Source: Spirochaetaceae bacterium (GTDB lineage Bacteria > Spirochaetota > Spirochaetia > Treponematales > Breznakiellaceae). Taken from it: a stretch of DNA of 6,530 bases. The stretch's first letter is position 1; each line of letters opens with the position of its first letter. A program made the position numbers and the translations under genes. Under the pieces are notes generated by a model that made no database searches, was not told where the DNA came from, and saw only the letters and a program-made list of their open reading frames with translations. Shown one piece after another: positions 1-5,871 of this stretch. The stretch is taken from NCBI GenBank assembly GCA_031257995.1, contig JAIRNN010000099.1, forward strand, positions 1 through 6,530, written 5' to 3'.

Positions 1-126
1 CCGGACGAATGGGAAGGCCAAAGGCAACCGTCTTTCGTTGGAGATAACCCCCAAACCAACGCCTCCGCCCAAATAACGCCCCCGGATCACAGCAAAAAAG
101 GAGTTACAGACCACCTCAAAGTTCAC
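1..126 (-). CDS. Possible partial reading frame running off the left edge, unrecognised
   Basis: On the minus strand a frame is open from about 186 down to base 1. It has no ATG; a GTG at 126-124 is the only reasonable start and has no good ribosome binding site. The translation looks protein-like (it contains VNFEVVCNSFFAVIRG and ends at the edge with LPLAFPFVR), but I recognise no family. A second minus-strand frame upstream ends with a TGA overlapping this GTG, so the region could be a decayed gene with a frameshift or chance open sequence. The rest of 1-230 holds only a short inverted repeat (CGTTGG at 36-41, CCAACG at 56-61) and no other gene I can support. Confidence 0.2.
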   Translation of the reverse strand, partial: MNFEVVCNSFFAVIRGRYLGGGVGLGVISNERRLPLAFPFVR

Positions 127-230
127 GGCCCAAGAAGGCCGCAAAAGAGGACTGCCCGCACCGCAACAGAGGGGTTTGAAACAGCCTCAAGATACAATGC
201 TTTTGCCACCTCACCTCTTATTCTTTGGAT

Positions 231-262
231 TTGTATCAAAATACGAAAATATATTGATACAA
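231..262. repeat. dif-like inverted repeat, candidate recombinase site
   Basis: Left arm TTGTATCAAAATA (231-243), centre CGAAAA (244-249), right arm TATATTGATACAA (250-262). The arms match at 12 of 13 positions when one is reverse-complemented, including a perfect outer 9 bp (TTGTATCAA/TTGATACAA). Two arms around a 6-bp centre is the geometry of XerC/XerD dif sites (11-6-11), and it lies 23 bp upstream of the first of two Xer-type recombinase genes. I infer a binding or crossover site. It may also be an operator: a weak -10-like TATATT (250-255) lies inside the right arm, with TTGGAT (225-230) as a poor -35 at 19-bp spacing, so bound recombinase could repress its own operon. No second copy is in the window. 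Confidence 0.7.
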
Positions 263-273
263 CTACTTATTGC

Positions 274-280
274 GAGGAGG
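274..280 (+). promoter_or_regulatory. Ribosome binding site of first recombinase
   Basis: GAGGAGG lies 5 nt before the ATG at 286. It fixes that start, which matters because the same reading frame is open all the way from base 1 and has no other usual start codon upstream. Confidence 0.8.
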
Positions 281-285
281 ACAAG

Positions 286-1254
286 ATGGGTCTAAGCGGC
301 GAGTATGAGAGAATTTATCGGGAGTTTCTCGATTATCAGATGCGACGGACGACGAAGGCGGGTCTGGCGACACTGGGGAAGACGGTGCGCTATCTTTTGC
401 AGTGGATGCAGGCGGAGGGAGTTTCGTTGCGGGGGATGGGGTTTCGCGACTGTTTGCGCTATCGGGATTTTGTGAGTTCGCGGGTCAAGGCGAATGGCGA
501 GGTGCTGGCGGTGGGAACGCTGCATTCGCGGATAACTGCCGGGAAGGCGTTGTTTGGCTACCTTGTCGAGACAGAGGCGCGTACCCAAAATCCGTTCGCC
601 GGGGTGGGTTATCCACGTGTTCCACGTCTCGTGAAGCGGAATGTGCTGGCTCAAGGAGAGATGCAGACGCTGCTGGATTATTTTGCCCGTTACAACGAGG
701 AAAAGACTCAAGGAGAAAAGATAAAGCGGTACTGGCTTCATGTGGTATGCGAATTTCTCTACGCGACGGGGCTCCGTATCTTTGAGGCGGCGGCGCTTAC
801 GAGAGAAGACATTCATCCCGACGAACACTGGGTCTACGTTGCCGAGGGAAAAGGGGGTCGGAGCCGGATCGCGTTTATGACGGGATTCGCCAGCGAGGTA
901 ATGCGTCTTTATCTCGAAAAAAGCAGGGCGGTGATCATGAAGCGCCGTGAAACCGTCCCCGCCGTTTTCGGCGCACATGAACAGCATCTTATGACAAAGC
1001 TCAATCTCGCGCTCAAGGCATCCTGTAAGAAACTACGAATTCCGGTGATCACGAGTCACGGGTTCAGGCATAGTCTTGGGACGCATCTTCTGGGAAACGG
1101 TGCGGACATCCGGTATATTCAAGCCGTTCTGGGACACCGCAAGCTAACATCGACTCAGGTTTACACCGGGGTTGACAAGGACGCTTTACGGGACTGTATT
1201 GACTTGTTCCATCCGCGTTCGGGAAGCCGTCAAGAGGGCCGCCATGAAAAATGA
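286..1254 (+). CDS. Tyrosine recombinase, XerC/XerD type (first of a tandem pair)
   Basis: A 322-residue site-specific recombinase, which cuts and rejoins DNA through a covalent 3'-phosphotyrosine intermediate. The N-terminal core-binding (SAM-like) domain spans about residues 5-105 and the catalytic domain about 115-300. The full catalytic set is visible: R164 (ATGLRIFEAA), K189 (EGKGG), H258 and R261 (SHGFRH), H284 (LGHRK) and Y293 (TQVYTG). After the tyrosine comes LFHPRS, matching the HPR motif that ends E. coli XerC and XerD, so I place it in the Xer-like branch rather than with lambda-type integrases. The start is set by a strong GAGGAGG. The stop overlaps the next recombinase gene by 11 bp, so the two are probably co-transcribed and translationally coupled. 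A dif-like inverted repeat precedes it. It is unlikely to be the chromosomal XerC itself, because housekeeping xer genes are rarely paired like this. Mobile-element or inversion function is inferred. Confidence 0.93.
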   Translation: MGLSGEYERIYREFLDYQMRRTTKAGLATLGKTVRYLLQWMQAEGVSLRGMGFRDCLRYRDFVSSRVKANGEVLAVGTLHSRITAGKALFGYLVETEARTQNPFAGVGYPRVPRLVKRNVLAQGEMQTLLDYFARYNEEKTQGEKIKRYWLHVVCEFLYATGLRIFEAAALTREDIHPDEHWVYVAEGKGGRSRIAFMTGFASEVMRLYLEKSRAVIMKRRETVPAVFGAHEQHLMTKLNLALKASCKKLRIPVITSHGFRHSLGTHLLGNGADIRYIQAVLGHRKLTSTQVYTGVDKDALRDCIDLFHPRSGSRQEGRHEK

Positions 1255-2266
1255 TGTTTGCGGATTAACTCCTGATTTTTACCTGTCGCTTTCCGAAGCG
1301 GAAATGTGCGGGCGAAGGTTGTCTCCGGGGTTCAGGCGGAACATGATACGGGCACAGCGCGATTTTCTCGTGTGGGCCGAGGAAAACCGTCACATGATTA
1401 CCGCCATCGGGAAAAAAGAACTCCGCAATTATCATGCCTTTCTCTGCGGTAAGACATCTCTAAAAACCGGACGGCCACTCTCGGCAGAGGCGGTCAACGC
1501 GGCTTTTCATGCGGTTTCCACATTGTTCGCGCTTTTTTTCAAGGTCGGCATCATTGAGGAAGATCCCTGTTTGTCTTTAAAGCTGACGTTGCCCGAACAT
1601 GCGGGGCCGAAAAGACGGCCGCTGACCCGAAAGGAGATATCCTATTTCTTTTCGCAGATGGACATTACACGGCTCCCCGGACTGAAAGACCGCGCCATGT
1701 TTGAGTTGATGTATTCGTCAGGTCTCCGGGTAAGCGAGGCGGCCGCATTGAAAACCGGCGACATCGACTTTCAGAACCGGCAGATGCTCATCCACGGGAA
1801 AGGCGGGCATGAACGGGTCGTCCCCTTCTCGCAATACGCCAAAAACATCCTCTTGCTCTATCAGCGGCGCAAAAAAATCGTCTCGCCCTACTTGTTCCCC
1901 GGTTCCGCCTATAAAAATTCGGGCCGCGAGTCGGGCAAAGAGCATATCCGCAGTGAAACGATCACGCTGCGTTTCCGAAAACTGTTGCGCCGGTTCGGCA
2001 TGGACAAGCACGGGATAAGCTGCCACTCGCTGCGCCACTCGGCGGCGACTCATCTCTTGGAAAACGGCGCGGACATCCGCGTCATCCAGCAACTCCTCGG
2101 CCATAAGAGTATCGAAACCACCGTGCGTTACACCCAACTGCAAACCCGCGGCATCCTCCGCGTCTACCGGAGGTGTCACCCGCGTGAGCAACGACAAGTC
2201 GACGACGAGTACCGCGCCCGTCTTGACACTCTGTTGTCCACTATCACTGGGCATCACCATAGTTAA
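1244..2266 (+). CDS. Tyrosine recombinase, XerC/XerD type (second of a tandem pair)
   Basis: A 340-residue tyrosine recombinase from the ATG at 1244. GAGGG at 1234-1238 sits 5 nt upstream, inside the end of the first gene. The frame also extends back to a TTG at 1172, but that would overlap the upstream gene by 83 bp and add residues with no domain, so I reject it. The core-binding domain is about residues 15-110 and the catalytic domain about 125-305. Catalytic residues: R162 (SSGLRVSEAA), K186 (HGKGG), H261 and R264 (HSLRHS), H287 (LGHKS) and Y296 (VRYTQ). CHPREQ follows, the Xer-type C-terminal motif. A basic/acidic tail ending GHHHS extends about 25 residues past it. It is clearly diverged from its neighbour, so the pair could act as a heteromer like XerC with XerD, each on one half-site. 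Both look catalytically competent. Confidence 0.93.
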   Translation: MKNDVCGLTPDFYLSLSEAEMCGRRLSPGFRRNMIRAQRDFLVWAEENRHMITAIGKKELRNYHAFLCGKTSLKTGRPLSAEAVNAAFHAVSTLFALFFKVGIIEEDPCLSLKLTLPEHAGPKRRPLTRKEISYFFSQMDITRLPGLKDRAMFELMYSSGLRVSEAAALKTGDIDFQNRQMLIHGKGGHERVVPFSQYAKNILLLYQRRKKIVSPYLFPGSAYKNSGRESGKEHIRSETITLRFRKLLRRFGMDKHGISCHSLRHSAATHLLENGADIRVIQQLLGHKSIETTVRYTQLQTRGILRVYRRCHPREQRQVDDEYRARLDTLLSTITGHHHS

Positions 2267-2430
2267 GCGGTATTGGAAAGTTGGCGGAACAGAGGGATTG
2301 GCAACAGAACGCCCGGCTTCCGGACATACATCTGTGCGTGTCTGTATGATCTGAGCCGCCATGTCGTGCCATCTGTGGTTTCCATGTGGCTAAAGCGTCT
2401 GTGTAATCTGTGATTTTTGTGATGTTCCCC
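2267..2430. other. Gene-free gap with repeated TCTGTG words
   Basis: No gene is supported here. TCTGTG occurs at 2331-2336, 2372-2377, 2398-2403 and 2407-2412, with the variant TCTGTA at 2341-2346. The last part reads like a low-complexity intergenic sequence (GTGTAATCTGTGATTTTTG) leading into the promoter at 2431. No terminator with a stem and a T-run is visible after the second recombinase gene. The minus-strand frames through this gap lack any recognisable domain. Confidence 0.4.
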
Positions 2431-2459
2431 TTGACGAAAGGCCGATTTTTTGTTATATT
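2431..2459 (+). promoter_or_regulatory. Sigma-70 promoter of the coiled-coil gene
   Basis: -35 TTGACG (2431-2436), 17-bp spacer, -10 TATATT (2454-2459), with an extended -10 TG at 2451-2452. Transcription should begin near 2466. GGAG at 2469-2472 then lies 6 nt before ATG 2479. Promoter, binding site and start codon fit together, so 2479 is likely the original start of the gene that follows. Confidence 0.7.
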
Positions 2460-2478
2460 TGAGTCATCGGAGAAAACT

Positions 2479-2553
2479 ATGCCAACAGTGAAGACAATCA
2501 CAAACAAGACTGCAAAAAGCGCCAAAGCGTCTTCTTGAAAGACGGCTAAAAAG
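2479..2553 (+). pseudogene. Original 5' end of the coiled-coil/nuclease-fold gene, cut off by TGA
   Basis: The ATG at 2479 has a proper GGAG and promoter. It encodes a Lys/Thr/Ala-rich stretch (MPTVKTITNKTAKSAKASS) and stops at TGA 2536-2538 after 19 codons. The same frame then continues KTAKKVTLDDMW into the gene annotated from 2554, and the basic, Thr/Ala-rich character carries on across the stop. The simplest reading is a nonsense mutation in a once longer N-terminus. Alternatives are reinitiation downstream, or a 19-residue leader peptide. Stop-codon recoding is unlikely, because the first recombinase gene ends with a normal TGA and tryptophans here use TGG. Confidence 0.6.
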
Positions 2554-3252
2554 GTGACGTTAGACGACATGTGGGCCACCATAGACGAGATCGGCAAGGC
2601 GCGCAAAGAGACCGAGGCCGCTATCCAAGAGACGCAGAAAGCCCATGCTAAGACCGATGCCGCCATCCAAGAGATGCGGAGAGAAATGCAGGGAGGCCAC
2701 ATAAACCTTCAAAAAGCTCATGCGGAAAACGATGCTGCTATCAAAGAGATGCGGGAAGGTCATATAAACCTTCAGAAAGCCCATAGGGAGACCGAAGCGG
2801 CCTTGAAAGAGGCCCAGCGGATAGTCGGCGATTTGGGCAACAAGTTCGGCGACGAGGCTGAATACACGCCGGTTCCCGGTTTGCAGGAAAAGTTCAAACA
2901 GTTCGGCTTTCATTTCGACGTGATGAACCACAACCGGAAAATCAATAACAAGGAGTATGATATACGCGCCGAGATCGACACGTTTCTGGGAAACGGCGCC
3001 CATGCGACGGCCGTCGAGGTAAAGGCGGAACTCCAGAAAACCGATGTGGACAGCCACGTGAGCCGCATGGAAAAACTCCGCAGATACGCGGATTTGTACG
3101 GCGACAAGCGGGACTATTTCGGGTCGATGGCGGCCACGGTGGCAGCCGAAAAGGAGCAGGATTACGCGCTAGAAAACGGTTTTTACGTGATAGAACCGTC
3201 CGGGAAAGATGTAAAGGTAACTGAGCCGGGGTCCAACCCCAGGGTTTGGTAA
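2554..3252 (+). CDS. Coiled-coil protein with C-terminal PD-(D/E)XK nuclease-like domain
   Basis: 232 residues from the GTG at 2554, or from the ATG at 2569; neither has a strong ribosome binding site. Residues about 10-95 are a charged, heptad-like helical region built of imperfect repeats (AAIQEM, GHINLQKAH, AAIKEM, GHINLQKAH, AALKEA) and almost certainly form a coiled coil. Residues about 105-222 look like a restriction-endonuclease fold. E140 and D142 (RAEIDTFL) followed by E155 and K157 (AVEVKAEL) match the D...E-x-K metal site, and then come the helical KLRRYADLYG and the strand GFYVIEPSG. I associate this layout with the DUF3782-like family of uncharacterised bacterial proteins, often multi-copy. 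Its true role is unknown; DNA binding or cleavage is inference from the fold. The gene has its own promoter but its original N-terminus is cut by TGA 2536, so the product may be shortened or poorly made. Confidence 0.75.
   Translation: MTLDDMWATIDEIGKARKETEAAIQETQKAHAKTDAAIQEMRREMQGGHINLQKAHAENDAAIKEMREGHINLQKAHRETEAALKEAQRIVGDLGNKFGDEAEYTPVPGLQEKFKQFGFHFDVMNHNRKINNKEYDIRAEIDTFLGNGAHATAVEVKAELQKTDVDSHVSRMEKLRRYADLYGDKRDYFGSMAATVAAEKEQDYALENGFYVIEPSGKDVKVTEPGSNPRVW
2608..2820 (+). repeat. In-frame imperfect repeats encoding the coiled coil
   Basis: The coding sequence repeats in blocks of about 20-25 codons. The block (A/R)xx(D/E)AA(I/L)(Q/K)E is seen four times, and GHINLQKAH is encoded twice (around 2695-2724 and 2758-2787) with very similar DNA (CATAAACCTTCA then CATATAAACCTTCAG). 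The pattern suggests expansion by internal duplication, so copy number may vary among related genes. Confidence 0.6.
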
Positions 3253-3515
3253 AAGCGCGGATAAACGCATAGAAATAAAAGTTTACCAACGGGCCTTTGG
3301 TCCGCAACCACACGAACAGGCACAAACAGAACAGGACAGTCTTCATTCCTCCGTATGATCGAAGGTGAAAATTCGTATGGCTCGTTTGAAAAAGGGATAA
3401 TTTTCCAGCATAACCACAGACGGCAAACATCGGTACACCTTGTTGGTGTGGAGGCGATTCCTTGTGCCCGAAAAGATTCTATGCGTTGGGTATGGTTATT
3501 CTCTTATTCCTCTGA
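3253..3515. other. Gene-free gap before the GH31 gene
   Basis: No plus-strand gene is supported. A weak stem (ACACC 3435-3439, GGTGT 3445-3449, loop TTGTT) lacks a T-run and is not a convincing terminator. A minus-strand frame starts at ATG 3346-3344, with GGAGG only about 1-2 nt upstream, and runs antisense into the coiled-coil gene. It is hydrophobic at first but shows no domain, so I do not call it. Confidence 0.4.
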
Positions 3516-3544
3516 TTGACGGAATGGTTTCGCTTATTTATGAT
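3516..3544 (+). promoter_or_regulatory. yicI: Sigma-70 promoter of the GH31 gene, probably giving a leaderless mRNA
   Basis: -35 TTGACG (3516-3521), exactly 17 bp, -10 TATGAT (3539-3544). The start codon is at 3553, only 8 nt after the -10, so the expected transcription start (about 3550-3552) falls at or just before the ATG. There is no real ribosome binding site between them (only GGGG at 3544-3547, which would lie upstream of the RNA start). No operator palindrome is evident. Confidence 0.65.
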
Positions 3545-3552
3545 GGGGTTGT

Positions 3553-5646
3553 ATGAAATTTACGAATGGTTATTGGCTTGTGAAGGAAGGTGTCGAGGCA
3601 CACTATGCGGCACAGGGGTATGAGGCGGAACAAAACGGCGGCGGGCTCGTCGTTTACGCGCCGTGCAGACCAGTGAGGAACCGGGGCGACACGCTCAGTT
3701 GCCCCGTGCTTACGATCCGTTACGCGAGCCCGATGAAAAACGTGATCCGGGTACGGATTTCTCATTTTGAAGGAGAGGCCGGCGAGAAACTGCGTTTTGA
3801 GCTTAGCCCGGTGCTTTCGCAGGAGCCAATGCTTCCACCGGAAGTAATATTCCTGTCGTCTGAGGAGGCCGTGTTACAAAGCGGCGATCTCTCCGTTCGT
3901 GTCGCGCTCGGCAGCGGCTGGAATGTACGGTTTTGCGCTGAGGGCAGGGTTCTTACCCGGTGCGAGGCCAAGTCGACGGGCTATATGGTAAGCCGGCGCG
4001 ACAGCCATTTTCGAGGCGATCCCTTTCTCGAATTCCCCTACGATGACTCGGGCCCCCGGTCAGGCAGTTATGTCAAGGAGGAGTTGTCCCTCGGCGTGGG
4101 CGAGTTTGTCTATGGCCTGGGCGAACGATTCGGGCCCTTCATCAAGAACGGGCAAAGCGTGGACATCTGGAACGCGGACGGCGGCACAGCCGGCGATCAG
4201 GCGTACAAGAACATTCCTTTCTATCTTACCAACAGAGGCTACGGCGTTTTTGTCAACGAGACGGGGAAGGCGCAGTTCGAGATAGGGAGCGAAAAGACTT
4301 CCCGCGCCGGTTTCAGTGTTGCAGGGGAATCGCTTGAATACTTTGTGATTTACGGGCCTTCTCCCAAACAGATTCTCGAAAACTACACGGCGCTCACCGG
4401 ACGGCCTCCCGTACTTGAGGAGGAGACCTTCGGCCTCTGGCTGTCCACCAGTTTTACCACTTCCTACGATGAAAAAACCGTGATGGACTTCATCGACGGG
4501 ATGCTTAGCCGGGGGATTCCGCTCAAGACCTTTCATTTCGACTGTTTCTGGATGAAGGGCTTCCATTGGTGCGACTTTTGCTGGGACGAGGAGACCTTTC
4601 CCGACCCCGCCGGTATGGTCCAACACATCAAGGCTAAGGGGCTCAAGGTGTCCGTGTGGATCAATCCCTATGTCGCCCAGCAGTCGCGGCTCTTTGCGGA
4701 GGGCAAGGCGCGCGGGTACTTCCTCAAAAAGCGGGACGGCTCGGTATATCAGACCGACCTCTGGCAGGCGGGGCTCGCGATTGTTGACTTTACCAACCCG
4801 GGCGCGCGCGCATGGTACACGGAAAAGATCGGCGCGATCCTTGACATGGGCGTCGATTATCTCAAAACCGACTTTGGCGAGCGGATCCCTCCCGATGCCG
4901 TGTATTTCAACGGCGTGGATCCGGTTTTCATGCACAACTACTACACCTACCTCTATAACAAAACAGTGTTTGAATTCCTTGAAGAGAAAAAAGGCAGAGG
5001 CAAGGCGTGTCTTTTCTCTCGTTCCGCGACAGCCGGGTCGCAACGCTTTCCCGTACACTGGGGCGGCGACTGCGAGTCCACGTTCGAGGCGATGGCCGAG
5101 ACCTTGCGCGGCGGCCTCTCGCTGGGGCTCTCCGGATTCGGTTACTGGAGCCACGACATCGGTGGTTTCGAGGGAAATCCCGACCCGGCCCTGTTCAAAC
5201 GGTGGCTCCAGTTCGGCCTGCTCTCCTCACATTCGCGTCTGCACGGCAGCAATTCCTACCGGGTTCCGTGGAACATTGACGAAGAATCGGTCGAAGTCTG
5301 TAAGCTATTCGCCCGCCTCAAGCAATCCCTCCTCCCCTACCTCAAGACGCTTGCGCGGGAGGCGTACGACAAGGGCATCCCGGTCATGCGCGCCATGCTG
5401 CTTGAGTTTCCTGATGATCCGGTGTGCGCCTATCTTGACCGCCAGTATATGCTGGGGCCGGACATTCTTGTCGCGCCGGTCTTTAACGCGAAAGGAACGA
5501 TCGAGTACTACCTTCCGCCGGGCAACTGGACGCATCTCCTCGACAGGCGAACCGAATCCGGCGGCAAATGGATGCGGGAGATCTACGATTTCCTGTCACT
5601 GCCGGTGTGGAAAAGGGCGCAGAGCCTCCTCTTTAGTTTTTCTTAG
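3553..5646 (+). CDS. yicI: GH31 alpha-xylosidase, YicI type, truncated at the C-terminus
   Basis: A 697-residue retaining glycoside hydrolase expected to release xylose from alpha-xylosides such as isoprimeverose in the cytoplasm; no signal peptide is seen. It tracks E. coli YicI closely from MKFTNGYWLVKEG onward. The N-terminal beta-sandwich covers about residues 1-270, including YGLGERFGPFIKNGQ and YKNIPFYLTNRGYGV. The (beta/alpha)8 barrel covers about 272-609. The nucleophile is D440 in KTDFGERIP and the acid/base is D506 in HWGGDCE, the same 66-residue spacing as YicI D416/D482. C331-F332 (FHFDCFWM) and H564 (SSHSRLHG) correspond to YicI substrate-site residues. The proximal C-terminal domain ends at LSLPVWKRAQSLL, after which FSFS and a TAG replace the distal domain (roughly the last 100 residues of the family). 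The enzyme may therefore be unstable or inactive. No xyloside transporter (YicJ-like) gene is adjacent. Confidence 0.93.
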   Translation: MKFTNGYWLVKEGVEAHYAAQGYEAEQNGGGLVVYAPCRPVRNRGDTLSCPVLTIRYASPMKNVIRVRISHFEGEAGEKLRFELSPVLSQEPMLPPEVIFLSSEEAVLQSGDLSVRVALGSGWNVRFCAEGRVLTRCEAKSTGYMVSRRDSHFRGDPFLEFPYDDSGPRSGSYVKEELSLGVGEFVYGLGERFGPFIKNGQSVDIWNADGGTAGDQAYKNIPFYLTNRGYGVFVNETGKAQFEIGSEKTSRAGFSVAGESLEYFVIYGPSPKQILENYTALTGRPPVLEEETFGLWLSTSFTTSYDEKTVMDFIDGMLSRGIPLKTFHFDCFWMKGFHWCDFCWDEETFPDPAGMVQHIKAKGLKVSVWINPYVAQQSRLFAEGKARGYFLKKRDGSVYQTDLWQAGLAIVDFTNPGARAWYTEKIGAILDMGVDYLKTDFGERIPPDAVYFNGVDPVFMHNYYTYLYNKTVFEFLEEKKGRGKACLFSRSATAGSQRFPVHWGGDCESTFEAMAETLRGGLSLGLSGFGYWSHDIGGFEGNPDPALFKRWLQFGLLSSHSRLHGSNSYRVPWNIDEESVEVCKLFARLKQSLLPYLKTLAREAYDKGIPVMRAMLLEFPDDPVCAYLDRQYMLGPDILVAPVFNAKGTIEYYLPPGNWTHLLDRRTESGGKWMREIYDFLSLPVWKRAQSLLFSFS

Positions 5647-5767
5647 CAGAAGCGCTATACCACAGTAAGAGGATACGGTTGTCTCCCCCGCCAACACCGC
5701 AACAAAACAGTACCCGCTCAGCGAAGCCGTACCATATAATATATTGCTTTAGGCATGGAAATAGCAT
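5633..5767 (-). CDS. Possible small ORF (44 residues), unrecognised
   Basis: The minus-strand ATG at 5767-5765 opens a 44-codon frame ending at TAA 5635-5633. It is rich in aromatic, Cys and Gly residues (YIIWYGFAERVLFCCGVGGG, then LLLWYSASAKKN) and overlaps the last 14 bp of the truncated GH31 gene tail to tail. No ribosome binding site is visible and I know no family. It could be the remains of a larger gene or chance. It begins and ends within the block that replaces the GH31 3' end. Confidence 0.22.
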   Translation of the reverse strand: MLFPCLKQYIIWYGFAERVLFCCGVGGGDNRILLLWYSASAKKN

Positions 5768-5782
5768 CGGTGTATTTTAGGT

Positions 5783-5871
5783 GGGGGAAGCCTCCCCCTC
5801 GCTCCAGCCCGCCGCCCGCAAGCGGGCTTAGGGTCTTACGCTACCCCCTCTGCGGGAGCGCGGCCCCCGCA
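5783..5871. repeat. Cluster of three GC-rich hairpins
   Basis: Stem 1: GGGGGA (5783-5788) with TCCCCC (5793-5798), loop AGCC. Stem 2: AGCCCGC (5806-5812) with GCGGGCT (5822-5828); the inner palindrome GCCCGCAAGCGGGC (5814-5827) is an alternative fold. Stem 3: TGCGGG (5851-5856) with CCCGCA (5866-5871). None is followed by a T-run on either strand, so they do not look like ordinary terminators. Clustered GC palindromes of this kind resemble REP/BIME-type dispersed intergenic elements. Confidence 0.6.

Noticed and set aside
292..987. Minus-strand ORF of 231 residues opposite the first recombinase
   Set aside because: Antisense shadow of a clear tyrosine recombinase gene, with no domain of its own.
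1172..1243. TTG start giving a 24-residue longer second recombinase
   Set aside because: It would overlap the catalytic C-terminus of the first recombinase by 83 bp. ATG 1244 has GAGGG 5 nt upstream and begins just before the expected domain.
2536..2538. TGA read as an amino acid (alternative code or selenocysteine)
   Set aside because: TGA ends the first recombinase gene normally, tryptophan is encoded by TGG, and no selenocysteine insertion hairpin is apparent after the codon.
2942..3430. Minus-strand ORF of 162 residues, including ATG 3346 (MKTVLFCLCLFVWL)
   Set aside because: Most of it is antisense to the coiled-coil/nuclease-fold gene, the GGAGG is too close to the ATG, and no domain is recognisable.
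3435..3449. Terminator hairpin ACACC-TTGTT-GGTGT
   Set aside because: The stem is only 5 bp and has no following T-run on either strand.
4060..5154. Minus-strand ORF of 364 residues inside the GH31 gene
   Set aside because: It is a shadow of a well-supported GH31 catalytic domain on the plus strand.
5735..5740. TATAAT as a promoter -10 for the right-hand block
   Set aside because: There is no acceptable -35 at 16-18 bp upstream and no supported gene start just downstream.
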